Of a stretch of 46,645 nucleotides of DNA, positions 35,480 through 46,645 are shown piece after piece. Within the stretch, counting starts at the first letter, position 1; every line of letters starts with the position of its first letter. Position numbers and translations under genes: made by a program. A model generated the notes under the pieces. The model saw nothing but the letters and a program-made list of their open reading frames with translations, made no database searches and had not been told where the DNA came from. The stretch lies in contig NZ_PVLQ01000063.1 in NCBI RefSeq assembly GCF_002980595.1, positions 1 through 46,645 on the forward strand. The letters run 5' to 3'. The stretch is from Malikia granosa (lineage in GTDB: Bacteria; Pseudomonadota; Gammaproteobacteria; Burkholderiales; Burkholderiaceae_C).

Positions 35480-38404
35480 ATGCACGCCAACCTTGTCTGG
35501 CATGAGACACCCTTTGCCGAGCCCGATGCCGACCGCGTCCATGAAGCGCTACCAGTGGCATTGGCCAGGGCCTGTCAGCTTTGGCCAGAGCGGACCGCGG
35601 TCCTGCATGAGACCCAGCGCTTCCGTTTTCAGGAGCTGGCCTGCCGCGCAGCCGGTCTGGCGCAGGAGATCCAAGCCTCCGCTACGGCCCCGGGCCCGGT
35701 CGCACTCCTGCAATCGGTGGGATTTGACGCGGTGGCAGCCTGGTTTGCCTGCGCAATGGCCGGAAGGCCCTTGCTGCTGCTGGAACCCGGGCAGCCACCT
35801 CATCGCTTGCTGGAACTGATCGAGTCAGCCGCCTGCACCCTGCTGCTGTGTGATGCCGTGACATTGGCAAGCTTGCCCAGCGGGCTGGCGGTCAGAACCC
35901 TGGTTTCCGACGGCCGATCGAGCCAGCTGAACCTTGACAAGGTTCTGGGCGCTGATGAGCCCGCCATGATATTTCCTACTTCGGGCTCTACCGGCAGCCC
36001 CAAGTTGGTCACCTACTCGGCCGCCACCCTGCAGGCCAAGGTGCAGGCCTCCATCGCACTGATGCAAGTGTCCTCGGGATCAAGAGTCCTGATTGCAGGA
36101 TCACACGGCAACTATGGCTTCCTTCACCATGCGATGGTTTTCTTGTTATCCGGCGGAGCGCTCTGTCTGGCCGACATCAAGAAGCTGGGATTTGCTGCCC
36201 TGAGTGATGCCATCCTGCGCCTCGAGGCCAGGCATATCAGGTTCACGCCGTCGATGTTTCGCAATTTTGCCACCCTGCCTGGTGCCAAAGACGTGCTGGG
36301 CTACCTGGATGCCGTCCGTTTTTCGGGTGAACCGTTGCTCGCGTCGGACCTCGAACTGGCACGCAAGACCCTGCAGCCGAACTGCCTGATTCAAAACGTC
36401 TACGGCAGCACGGAAAGCGCCCTGTTCATTTGCCACTGCGATGGAACCGATACTGTACAAGCAACGGTTCCCATGGGTCAGATCTACCCGTTTTCCTGCT
36501 ACGCCTTGCGGCCGATCGACGAGAGCAGCAGAGACATCGACACGGGAGAACTGCTGATTCGATCTTCCTACCAAGCCCTTGGCGACTGGAAGCCCGGCGG
36601 TATCGATTCGGAACGTTTCCCCCTTTTCGCCCCAGGCAGCCCGGAACGCCTCTACGCCACCGGAGACCTTGTCAGGCGCCGGCCAGACGGCCAGCTGCTA
36701 CATCTGGGCCGAATCGGGAGAATGGCCAAGATCAGGGGACAAAGAGTCTATCTGAGCGAGGTGGAAAACAATTTGCGCTCCATTCCCGGTGTCACTGGCG
36801 CAGCGGTCATCGAGGACCAGGAAGCCTGCAGCCCCCGGCTTTACGGCTTCATCACCAGGAATGAAGCGTTCAACGAAGATCCCAGAAAATGGCTCGCGCA
36901 TCGCTTGCCAGACTTCATGGTTCCTGCCGGGATCGAGGTCATCGAGGCCATTCCGCTGCTGGCCGGAGGCAAGGTGGACTACAAGGCCTTGACCACCCGC
37001 ATCCCCAGGCACGAAGCCATCAGGGGCGACAAGCATGAAGGCAAGAATGCCTACGAGCACCTCTGCCATCTGTGGGATGTCGTGCTGTGGCCAGGCGCCC
37101 ACCAACACCCCAGCGACTTCGTGGCATTGGGCGGAGACTCGCTCAAGCTGATGCAGTTGATGCTGCATGTCGAGAAAAGCTTCAAGAACAGCTTTTCAGT
37201 CGATGAATTCCTCGTCGATGCAAGCCTCCACAATCTGGCCCGACTGATTGGCATAGACAATCCATCACATGTGACTGAAAAGCAGCCGGGATTGAGATTC
37301 AGGCTGGCATGGCCAAGCAGCACGCCATCGAAAGGGATAGCCTTGGCCGTCCCGGGATGGGGTGGATCGGCAATGGCCGTACCCTTTGCCAGGGCCGGGC
37401 TGTTTGCAGGGCATGACTTGTGGGCGGCCGATATCGGCCTGGCTGGCGGCAACATCCTTCAAGGCAACAGCTGGTGGAAGACCGCCATCGAGATCGCTGA
37501 CCAGATCAAGGCCGGTGCCTTGCCTAGACCCAGGATCATCTTCGGCTATTCGGCCGGAGGCAGCGTTGCCTGGCTGGTTGGCCGCCTGCTGGCAGCATCA
37601 GGTTGCGCGCCCGACTATGTCCTGATGTCCGACTCCTCGCCCCTGCATCGCCTGCCAGCCTATAGCCACCGCGACCTTCGGCGCCTGCTGGCGGCAAGCC
37701 CAGCGGAGCGGATGCCAGCCGTGATCCATATCCGGAGAACCTGTCTGGCCCAACTCGAGATCGGAAGAGGCAACGCACATGCCTGGATGCCAGAGGACAA
37801 TCTCCAGTTCACGTTCGACATCCCTACTGTCGATCATTCGGAGATGTCGCGCAGCGAGGTATTGGCCCTGGCGGCTCCCGCGGTGGAATCCTACTTGAGC
37901 GGCAGTCCTCCTGCAGACCGAGCAGCGACAAGCTCAAGCAATCCCCAGACGGTCGGCGCAGAAATCTACCAGAGGCTTCATCGAGAGGCGCCCAGCAACG
38001 TCGCTGAGCTCAACCAGCTCGTCAGGCATCCAGGCTTGGGCAAGGGCCATCTAGGCGCCTTGCTGCAGCTGACGCTACGGGACTGTCGAACCGAGCCAGC
38101 GTCAGCCTTGGTCGCCGAGCTCTTGTTGCAGCACCCTGACGCGCTCATCCTGCAGCTTGCGCAATCACGACTTCGTCGCAAGCCATCGGACCTGTGCCCG
38201 GGATTCCTTCCATTCGGCAGGCTGAAGAGCGTGGCGACACTCGAAAGAACGCTCGCGGCGCACCACCTGGCTTTTACCGATGCAACGGGAACCGGGCAAG
38301 GCACCGGACTGGGGCCAATCAAACTCGCGCGCCTCTTCGTCGATCTGGTCAAGGCAGTGACCCAGGTGCGCTCGAGTCGTCCCAAAAGGCGACCTGTGCG
38401 CTGA
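35480..38404 (+). CDS. Nonribosomal peptide synthetase-like protein, A-PCP-TE
   Basis: A 974-residue single-module enzyme. The adenylation domain is at about 25-510: A3 FPTSGSTGSPK from 165, A5 NVYGSTE at 306-312, A7 RLYATGDL from 390, and A10 Lys498 in GGKVD. The carrier domain at about 520-590 has phosphopantetheine Ser554 in LGGDSL. The thioesterase at about 605-805 has Ser691 in GYSAGG, Asp718 as possible acid and His786 in VDHSEM. A tail of about 150 residues (825-974) is unassigned, with a basic end. There is no condensation domain. The A4 region (GNYGFLHHAM from 210) lacks the Asp that grips the alpha-amino group, so the substrate is probably not an ordinary amino acid. It likely acts with the upstream PvcA-like protein. 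Codon use and GC differ from neighbours. Confidence 0.88.
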   Translation: MHANLVWHETPFAEPDADRVHEALPVALARACQLWPERTAVLHETQRFRFQELACRAAGLAQEIQASATAPGPVALLQSVGFDAVAAWFACAMAGRPLLLLEPGQPPHRLLELIESAACTLLLCDAVTLASLPSGLAVRTLVSDGRSSQLNLDKVLGADEPAMIFPTSGSTGSPKLVTYSAATLQAKVQASIALMQVSSGSRVLIAGSHGNYGFLHHAMVFLLSGGALCLADIKKLGFAALSDAILRLEARHIRFTPSMFRNFATLPGAKDVLGYLDAVRFSGEPLLASDLELARKTLQPNCLIQNVYGSTESALFICHCDGTDTVQATVPMGQIYPFSCYALRPIDESSRDIDTGELLIRSSYQALGDWKPGGIDSERFPLFAPGSPERLYATGDLVRRRPDGQLLHLGRIGRMAKIRGQRVYLSEVENNLRSIPGVTGAAVIEDQEACSPRLYGFITRNEAFNEDPRKWLAHRLPDFMVPAGIEVIEAIPLLAGGKVDYKALTTRIPRHEAIRGDKHEGKNAYEHLCHLWDVVLWPGAHQHPSDFVALGGDSLKLMQLMLHVEKSFKNSFSVDEFLVDASLHNLARLIGIDNPSHVTEKQPGLRFRLAWPSSTPSKGIALAVPGWGGSAMAVPFARAGLFAGHDLWAADIGLAGGNILQGNSWWKTAIEIADQIKAGALPRPRIIFGYSAGGSVAWLVGRLLAASGCAPDYVLMSDSSPLHRLPAYSHRDLRRLLAASPAERMPAVIHIRRTCLAQLEIGRGNAHAWMPEDNLQFTFDIPTVDHSEMSRSEVLALAAPAVESYLSGSPPADRAATSSSNPQTVGAEIYQRLHREAPSNVAELNQLVRHPGLGKGHLGALLQLTLRDCRTEPASALVAELLLQHPDALILQLAQSRLRRKPSDLCPGFLPFGRLKSVATLERTLAAHHLAFTDATGTGQGTGLGPIKLARLFVDLVKAVTQVRSSRPKRRPVR

Positions 38405-38465
38405 CCCGAAGCCGCAGGGCCATCAAACCCAGGTCAGTAAGCCACTGCCCAGGCCAACACGGCCC

Positions 38466-42983
<4,518 letters not shown>

Positions 42984-43080
42984 GGCCGTTTCCTCAGCGC
43001 CTGCATCGGGTTGCTGGCTGCACCTGGCTTGTGAGCAGGATAAAGCCGTGCAGATTCATTTCTGCCATTCTATCCAGGAG

Positions 43081-43138
43081 CGCCGGGCCGCGCGACATCG
43101 GGCGACCCGGCGCAGCAAGCACCGGCCTGGGCCGGTGC
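43081..43138. repeat. Two tandem GC hairpins between the CoA-transferase and the hybrid kinase
   Basis: Hairpin 1 has arms CGCCGGG (43081-43087) and CCCGGCG (43106-43112). Hairpin 2 has arms GCACCGGC (43119-43126) and GCCGGTGC (43131-43138) with loop CTGG. They lie just after the CoA-transferase stop and about 100 bases before the kinase start, both on minus. No U-tract, so they may be a weak terminator or part of a 5' leader. Confidence 0.45.
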
Positions 43139-43150
43139 GGGTTGCACGCC

Positions 43151-44680
43151 TCAGGGCAGCATGCGACCTTCGCGCTCGAAGCGCGAATGCCAGGACAACG
43201 CCTCGTCGAGCAGATGAGGAGTGTGCAGGCCGCCCTGGCCGCCGCGCGCCGAGCGCTCGGCGCGTGCCACATAGTCGCGCAGCGCGGGACGGAAGTCCGG
43301 GTGGGCGCAATGCTCGATCACGACCTGGGCCCGCTGGCGCGGCGCCAGGCCGCGCAGGTCGGCCAGGCCCTGCTCGGTGACCAGGATCTGCACGTCATGC
43401 TCGGTGTGGTCAACATGGCTGACCATCGGCACGATGCAGGAGATCGCGCCGTCCTTGGCGGTCGAAGGCGTCACGAAGAACGAGATGTAGGCATTGCGCG
43501 CGAAGTCGCCCGAGCCGCCGATGCCGTTCATGATGCGGGTGCCCATGATGTGGGTCGAGTTGACGTTGCCGTAGATGTCGGCCTCGATCATCGCATTCAT
43601 CGACAGCACGCCGAGGCGGCGCACCAGCTCGGGGTGGTTCGAGATTTCCTGCGGCCGCAGCACGATGCGCTGGCGGTAGAAGTCGAGGTTGTCGAGGAAT
43701 TCCTTGGTACCCTCGCGGCTCAGCGACAACGCGGTGGCCGACGCCATCACCATCTTGCCCGACTTGAGCATCTCGAGCATGCCGTCCTGCAGCACCTCGG
43801 TATAGCCGGTCAGGTTCTCGAACGGGCCCTGGTTCAGGCCGGCGAGCACCGCGTTGGCGATGTTGCCGACGCCGGACTGCAGCGGCAGCAGCTCGGGCGG
43901 CAGCCGCCCGACCTTGACCTCGTGCGCCAGGAAATCGAGGATATGGCCCGCGATGCGCTGCGAGTTGTCGTCGGCGGCCGAGAACTTGGTGTCGCGGTCG
44001 AGCGCGTGGGTCTCGACGATCGCAACCACCTTGGCCGGGTCCACATGCAGGTAGGCGTCGCCGATGCGGTCGCCCGGATGCGTCATCGGGATCGGCTTGC
44101 GATGCGGCGGACGCTCGGTGCCGTAATAGACATCGTGCATGCCCTCGAGTCCGAGCGGCATCGCGCTGTTGACTTCGAGGATCACCTTGTCGGCCTGGTC
44201 GAGCCAGGTCTTGTTGTTGCCGATCGACGAGGACGGGATCAGGCGCCCGTCTTCCAGGATGCCCGCGACCTCGACCACCGCGACATTGAGCTTGCCCAGG
44301 AAGCCGAACCAGACGAACTGCGCCACATGCGACAGGTGGATGTCGATATAGTCCATCTCGCCGGCATTGATGCGGGCGCGGCAGGTCGGGTCGGACTGGT
44401 AGGGCAGGCGCATCTCGATGCCGCCGACCTTGGCCAGCGCGCCGTCGAGCTCGGGCGCGGTCGAGGCGCCGGTCCAGACGCCGATGCGGAACTTGTTGCC
44501 GCCCTGGTTGGCTTGCTCGATATGCTTGGCCAGTGCCTGCGGCACCGCCTTCGGGTAACCGGCACCCGTGAAGCCGCTCATGCCGACATGGTCGCCATGC
44601 TCGATAAGCGCTGCAGCCGCATCGGCCGACATGATTTTCTGGCGCAGGCCAGGGTGAAGAATGCGAGACGGTTCAGACAT
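43151..44680 (-). CDS. Acetyl-CoA hydrolase/CoA-transferase family protein (succinyl-CoA:acetate type)
   Basis: A 509-residue class I CoA-transferase of the Ach1/AarC family. The first half has GMSGFTGAGYPKAVPQAL and VWTGASTAPELDG. The second half has SGVGNIANAVLAGL near 269 and the catalytic Glu295 in GYTEVLQDGM, the position used by characterised succinyl-CoA:acetate CoA-transferases. IMGTRIMNGIGGSGDFARNA follows. It probably moves CoA between succinyl-CoA and acetate or propionate. GAGGAGAG six bases before the ATG supports the start. Divergent from a MarR gene whose likely operators overlap its promoter. Confidence 0.92.
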   Translation of the reverse strand: MSEPSRILHPGLRQKIMSADAAAALIEHGDHVGMSGFTGAGYPKAVPQALAKHIEQANQGGNKFRIGVWTGASTAPELDGALAKVGGIEMRLPYQSDPTCRARINAGEMDYIDIHLSHVAQFVWFGFLGKLNVAVVEVAGILEDGRLIPSSSIGNNKTWLDQADKVILEVNSAMPLGLEGMHDVYYGTERPPHRKPIPMTHPGDRIGDAYLHVDPAKVVAIVETHALDRDTKFSAADDNSQRIAGHILDFLAHEVKVGRLPPELLPLQSGVGNIANAVLAGLNQGPFENLTGYTEVLQDGMLEMLKSGKMVMASATALSLSREGTKEFLDNLDFYRQRIVLRPQEISNHPELVRRLGVLSMNAMIEADIYGNVNSTHIMGTRIMNGIGGSGDFARNAYISFFVTPSTAKDGAISCIVPMVSHVDHTEHDVQILVTEQGLADLRGLAPRQRAQVVIEHCAHPDFRPALRDYVARAERSARGGQGGLHTPHLLDEALSWHSRFEREGRMLP

Positions 44681-44701
44681 GGCTCTCCTCGATCTATTAA
44701 C

Positions 44702-44716
44702 GTCAATAATATTGAC
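44702..44716. promoter_or_regulatory. Putative MarR operator 1
   Basis: A perfect 15-base palindrome GTCAATA-A-TATTGAC. It lies at about +2 to +16 of the proposed CoA-transferase transcript and just upstream of the MarR gene. A second site with the same half-sites follows 47 bases on. Confidence 0.7.
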
Positions 44717-44724
44717 CTATTTTC

Positions 44725-44753
44725 ATGTTAACGCCGAACGAGAAATCAGTCAA
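44725..44753 (-). promoter_or_regulatory. Candidate sigma-70 promoter of the CoA-transferase gene
   Basis: On the minus strand, TTGACT (44753-44748), a 17-base spacer, then TAACAT (44730-44725). The -35 box is part of putative MarR operator 2 and the expected start site abuts operator 1, an arrangement suited to repression. Confidence 0.55.
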
Positions 44754-44763
44754 TATGCTTGAC
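44749..44763. promoter_or_regulatory. Putative MarR operator 2
   Basis: A 15-base dyad GTCAA-TATGC-TTGAC with the same half-sites and length as operator 1. It covers the likely MarR start codon (44755-44757) and the -35 box of the divergent promoter. Confidence 0.6.
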
Positions 44764-45231
44764 GTAACTAGCCCACCCGACCTGATGGCCTCGATCGCGT
44801 TGTTCTATCAGGCCTACCGGACCTACACCTCGGGCTCGGATGCCCTGCTGGCCCAGCGCGGGCTCGGACGGGTGCACCACCGGGTGCTCTACTACGTGGC
44901 GCGCCATCCGGAGCTGACCGTCAGCGAGCTGCTCGAGCGGCTCGGCGTCAGCAAGCAGGCGCTGCACGCGCCGCTGCGGCAGCTGGTCGAGCTGGGCCTG
45001 GTCACGGTCAGCAAGCCGGCGCATGACCGCCGGGTCCGGCAGCTGGCCCTGACCGAAGCGGGACAGCAGCTCGAGTGGCAGCTGACCTCGCCGCTGGCCG
45101 AGCACCTGAGCGCCGCGCTGGAGCGTGCCGGTCCGCAGGCCACCGCCGGCTGGCTCAAGGTCATGCACGAGATCTCGACCCAGCCGGTAGCGCCGCTCGA
45201 CGCGACTTTGGCGGCACAATCCCGGCCATGA
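44755..45231 (+). CDS. MarR-family transcriptional regulator
   Basis: A 158-residue winged-helix regulator. Helices [30 protein letters not shown] (residues about 44-72, first residue context YYVARH) form the DNA-binding motif, and [17 protein letters not shown] is the MarR wing. Acidic and hydrophobic helices at both ends would form the dimer interface. An ATG at 44725 is also in frame; the one at 44755 is preferred because the sequence from there matches a usual MarR N-terminus, although neither has a good ribosome-binding site. Likely represses itself and the CoA-transferase gene. It overlaps the next gene by ATGA. Confidence 0.88.
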   Translation: MLDVTSPPDLMASIALFYQAYRTYTSGSDALLAQRGLGRVHHRVLYYVARHPELTVSELLERLGVSKQALHAPLRQLVELGLVTVSKPAHDRRVRQLALTEAGQQLEWQLTSPLAEHLSAALERAGPQATAGWLKVMHEISTQPVAPLDATLAAQSRP

Positions 45232-45488
45232 CATCCACATCCGACACGGACGCCCCGCCACAGCGGAACAACCCCCTGCACGGCCTGACGCTGGAAGCGA
45301 TCGTGACCGCGCTGCAGGCGCATTACGGCTGGGCCGGGCTCGGCGAGCAGATCCCGATCCGCTGCTTCAACGTCGACCCCAGCATCAATTCCAGCCTCAA
45401 GTTCCTGCGCAAGACCCCCTGGGCGCGCGAGAAGGTCGAAAGCCTCTACCTCTTCATGCTGCGCGAGCAGCGCCGGGCCCAGCGATGA
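45228..45488 (+). CDS. VF530-family (DUF2132) small DNA-binding protein
   Basis: An 86-residue protein. [20 protein letters not shown] and [20 protein letters not shown], then [19 protein letters not shown], match the VF530/DUF2132 family, short conserved helical proteins reported to bind DNA. The start overlaps the MarR stop and the end overlaps the next gene, both by ATGA, so the three form one operon. Confidence 0.85.
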   Translation: MTSTSDTDAPPQRNNPLHGLTLEAIVTALQAHYGWAGLGEQIPIRCFNVDPSINSSLKFLRKTPWAREKVESLYLFMLREQRRAQR

Positions 45489-45946
45489 ACGACAGCGTGA
45501 ACCAGAACCAGGCCGAGACCGAAGCCGGCCGCGGCCACCCGCGCACCGAGGCCGCCTTGCAGCGCCTGCGCCAGGCCATGGCCCAGATCGAGGCCGAGAT
45601 CCTGTCCCATGGCGGCCACTACCCCTACAACCACGGCCGCATGACGCAGTCCGAGCTGTGCCGGCGCGCCGATGTCAAGAAGGCGACGCTGCAGAACCCG
45701 GTGCACAAGGACACGACCCGGGTCGAGGTGATCGAATGGTGCGACGCGATCAATGCGCGCCTGGCGCAGGCGCGCGACCTGGCCAGGCTGGAAGCTAGCA
45801 GCGTGGCACCGCAGGAAGACGCCAGCCACCCCGCCCTGCAGCAGGAGCTCGATGAACTGCGCCGACGGCTCGAGGCCGCGCTGCGGCACAACGCCGAACT
45901 CGAGCAGGAAAACGCCGCGCTGCGCGCCAGGCTGGGCGCCGGCTGA
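45485..45946 (+). CDS. Hypothetical protein with putative helix-turn-helix and C-terminal coiled coil
   Basis: A 153-residue protein of unrecognised family. Residues about 20-45 form a helix ([20 protein letters not shown]). A compact stretch [20 protein letters not shown] (about 53-72) looks like a helix-turn-helix, followed by [20 protein letters not shown]. From about 115 to 150, heptads rich in Leu and Glu ([20 protein letters not shown]) predict a coiled coil. A DNA-binding oligomer is inferred. Third gene of the MarR-VF530 operon by an ATGA overlap. Confidence 0.75.
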   Translation: MNDSVNQNQAETEAGRGHPRTEAALQRLRQAMAQIEAEILSHGGHYPYNHGRMTQSELCRRADVKKATLQNPVHKDTTRVEVIEWCDAINARLAQARDLARLEASSVAPQEDASHPALQQELDELRRRLEAALRHNAELEQENAALRARLGAG

Positions 45947-46054
45947 GCCGAAGCCAGCAGGCGGCCGGCCAGGACAAGGACTGGATGCCAGCAAGGCCGC
46001 AGCACAAGGCCCCTGTGCAGGGCCTGGAGCCAGGTTCTGAGTCCTGAGCCCAGC

Positions 46055-46429
46055 TCAGGCCGCGGACGAAGCCGCCGCGAGCCACTGCGCGACGGCGGCG
46101 GCCTCGGTCGGGCGCACCAGGCGGGCGATTTCCTGGCCATCGCGCAACAGGATCAGGGTCGGCCAGAGCTTGACGCGGAAACTGCGGCCCAGCGGGCGCC
46201 CGGGACCATCCTCGACCGGCAGGTGGCGCATGGCGGCGAGCGTGGCGGGTGCCGCCTGCAGCGCCTGGGCCACGGCCGGTGCCGCCGCCTGGCAATGGCC
46301 GCACCAGTCGGTGCCGAACTGCAGCAGGGTCAGGCCCGGCAGCGCGTCGACCTCGGCACGATCGGGTGCCTGGGGCGAATAGGATGGGGTGTCGTTCACG
46401 GGCAAGGCCTCCGCAAGGGTTGGCTTCAT
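46055..46429 (-). CDS. Thioredoxin-family protein
   Basis: A 124-residue thioredoxin fold. The redox motif is WCGHC in LLQFGTDWCGHCQAAAPAV near residue 40. The cis-Pro region is FRVKLWPTLILLRDGQEIARL. A 28-residue N-terminal extension without a clear signal peptide precedes the fold, suggesting a cytosolic location. A longer open frame extends to 46585 through the tRNA-Asp gene, but the ATG at 46429 with AAGGT just upstream is the realistic start. Partner unknown. Confidence 0.85.
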   Translation of the reverse strand: MKPTLAEALPVNDTPSYSPQAPDRAEVDALPGLTLLQFGTDWCGHCQAAAPAVAQALQAAPATLAAMRHLPVEDGPGRPLGRSFRVKLWPTLILLRDGQEIARLVRPTEAAAVAQWLAAASSAA

Positions 46430-46471
46430 TCTAGACCTTGCCCACAGAGCAGGAATCGATGGCCAGAAAGC

Positions 46472-46502
46472 AAAAAGCCCCTGCAAGCATGACTTGCAAG
46501 GG
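46472..46502 (-). terminator. Rho-independent terminator after tRNA-Asp
   Basis: Stem CCCCTGCAAG (46478-46487) and CTTGCAAGGG (46493-46502), five-base loop, one G-T wobble. On the minus strand it is followed by CTTTTTG. It starts ten bases beyond the tRNA 3' end. Confidence 0.82.
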
Positions 46503-46511
46503 TTTGCGATC

Positions 46512-46588
46512 TGGCGGAGTGGACGGGACTCGAACCCGCGACCCCCGGCGTGACAGGCCGGTATTCTAACCAACTGAACTACCACTCC
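46512..46588 (-). tRNA. tRNA-Asp, anticodon GUC
   Basis: On the minus strand, acceptor GGAGTGG (46588-46582) pairs with CCACTCC (46522-46516), then discriminator G and encoded CCA. The anticodon arm CCGGC/GCCGG has loop CTGTCAC with anticodon GTC (46554-46552). The T-arm contains GGTTCGAGTCC. Length 77 bases with CCA. The 57 bases upstream to the window end hold only a small CTGGCT/AGCCAG hairpin, perhaps part of a tRNA operon spacer. Confidence 0.97.
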
Positions 46589-46645
46589 TGGCAGTGCAGC
46601 TTTTGCGAACTGGCTTTCAGCCAGCTTGCCAAGCGCTACAACTTG

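Noticed and set aside
35480-38404. Reading the synthetase as a fatty-acyl-AMP ligase or acyl-CoA ligase
   Set aside because: The A7-A10 motifs, carrier domain with LGGDSL and thioesterase with GYSAGG and DHSEM fit an NRPS module, and no FAAL-type insertion is evident.
34097-38465. Attachment-site duplication of the tRNA-Ser 3' end flanking the cassette
   Set aside because: I looked for a second copy of the CACCGTTTCCGCCA end between the cassette and the kinase gene and saw none; no integrase is present.
46430-46585. Upstream extension of the thioredoxin-like ORF
   Set aside because: The added residues are a translation of tRNA-Asp and its terminator.

Overview
The window is a dense, roughly 70 % GC chromosome segment. 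Its gene content points to a betaproteobacterium, most likely Burkholderiales (Comamonadaceae-like): a tctCBA transporter with a tctDE two-component pair, a livKHMGF operon, a bacterial XdhAB xanthine dehydrogenase, a zur-znu locus and a class I CoA-transferase. This placement is inference from gene families, not a database match. No insertion sequence, integrase, phage gene, CRISPR array or replication origin was seen.

Layout: 1-153 5' end of ETF-quinone oxidoreductase (minus, cut by the window edge); 250-2065 HAD hydrolase and divergent ferrochelatase; 2129-7448 tctCBA (minus) and divergent tctD-tctE-like regulators (plus); 7493-9232 Hsp15 and guanine deaminase; 9280-12678 zinc locus (znuA, znuB, znuC and a His-rich microprotein on minus, zur on plus) with two operator-like dyads between the divergent halves; 12689-13710 queD/queE; 13975-18558 livKHMGF (minus); 18637-19686 adenine/adenosine deaminase; 19810-21847 SbtA-type permease with divergent LysR regulator; 21884-22213 HPF/RaiA-like protein; 22439-27160 BMP-type purine/nucleoside ABC transporter (minus); 27339-31240 xdhAB (plus); 31250-33936 hemerythrin and DinG helicase (minus); 34017-34107 tRNA-Ser(UGA); 34430-38404 an unusual two-gene biosynthetic cassette; 38466-42983 large hybrid sensor kinase (minus); 43151-44680 CoA-transferase with a divergent MarR-VF530-coiled-coil operon up to 45946; 46055-46429 thioredoxin-like protein and 46512-46588 tRNA-Asp(GUC).

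Two functional themes stand out. First, purine use: the ABC transporter, guanine deaminase, adenine deaminase and xanthine dehydrogenase could together import purines and convert adenine and guanine to urate, although the genes lie in three separate blocks. Second, uptake of small anions and amino acids, each system with its own local regulator.

The part most likely to be undescribed is 34430-38404. A protein resembling PvcA/Dit1 isonitrile synthases in length and spacing, but lacking several of that family's signature residues, is followed by a stand-alone A-PCP-TE nonribosomal peptide synthetase. Its adenylation domain lacks the usual amino-group-binding Asp. The pair has visibly lower GC than its flanks and sits just downstream of a tRNA gene, so it looks horizontally acquired.
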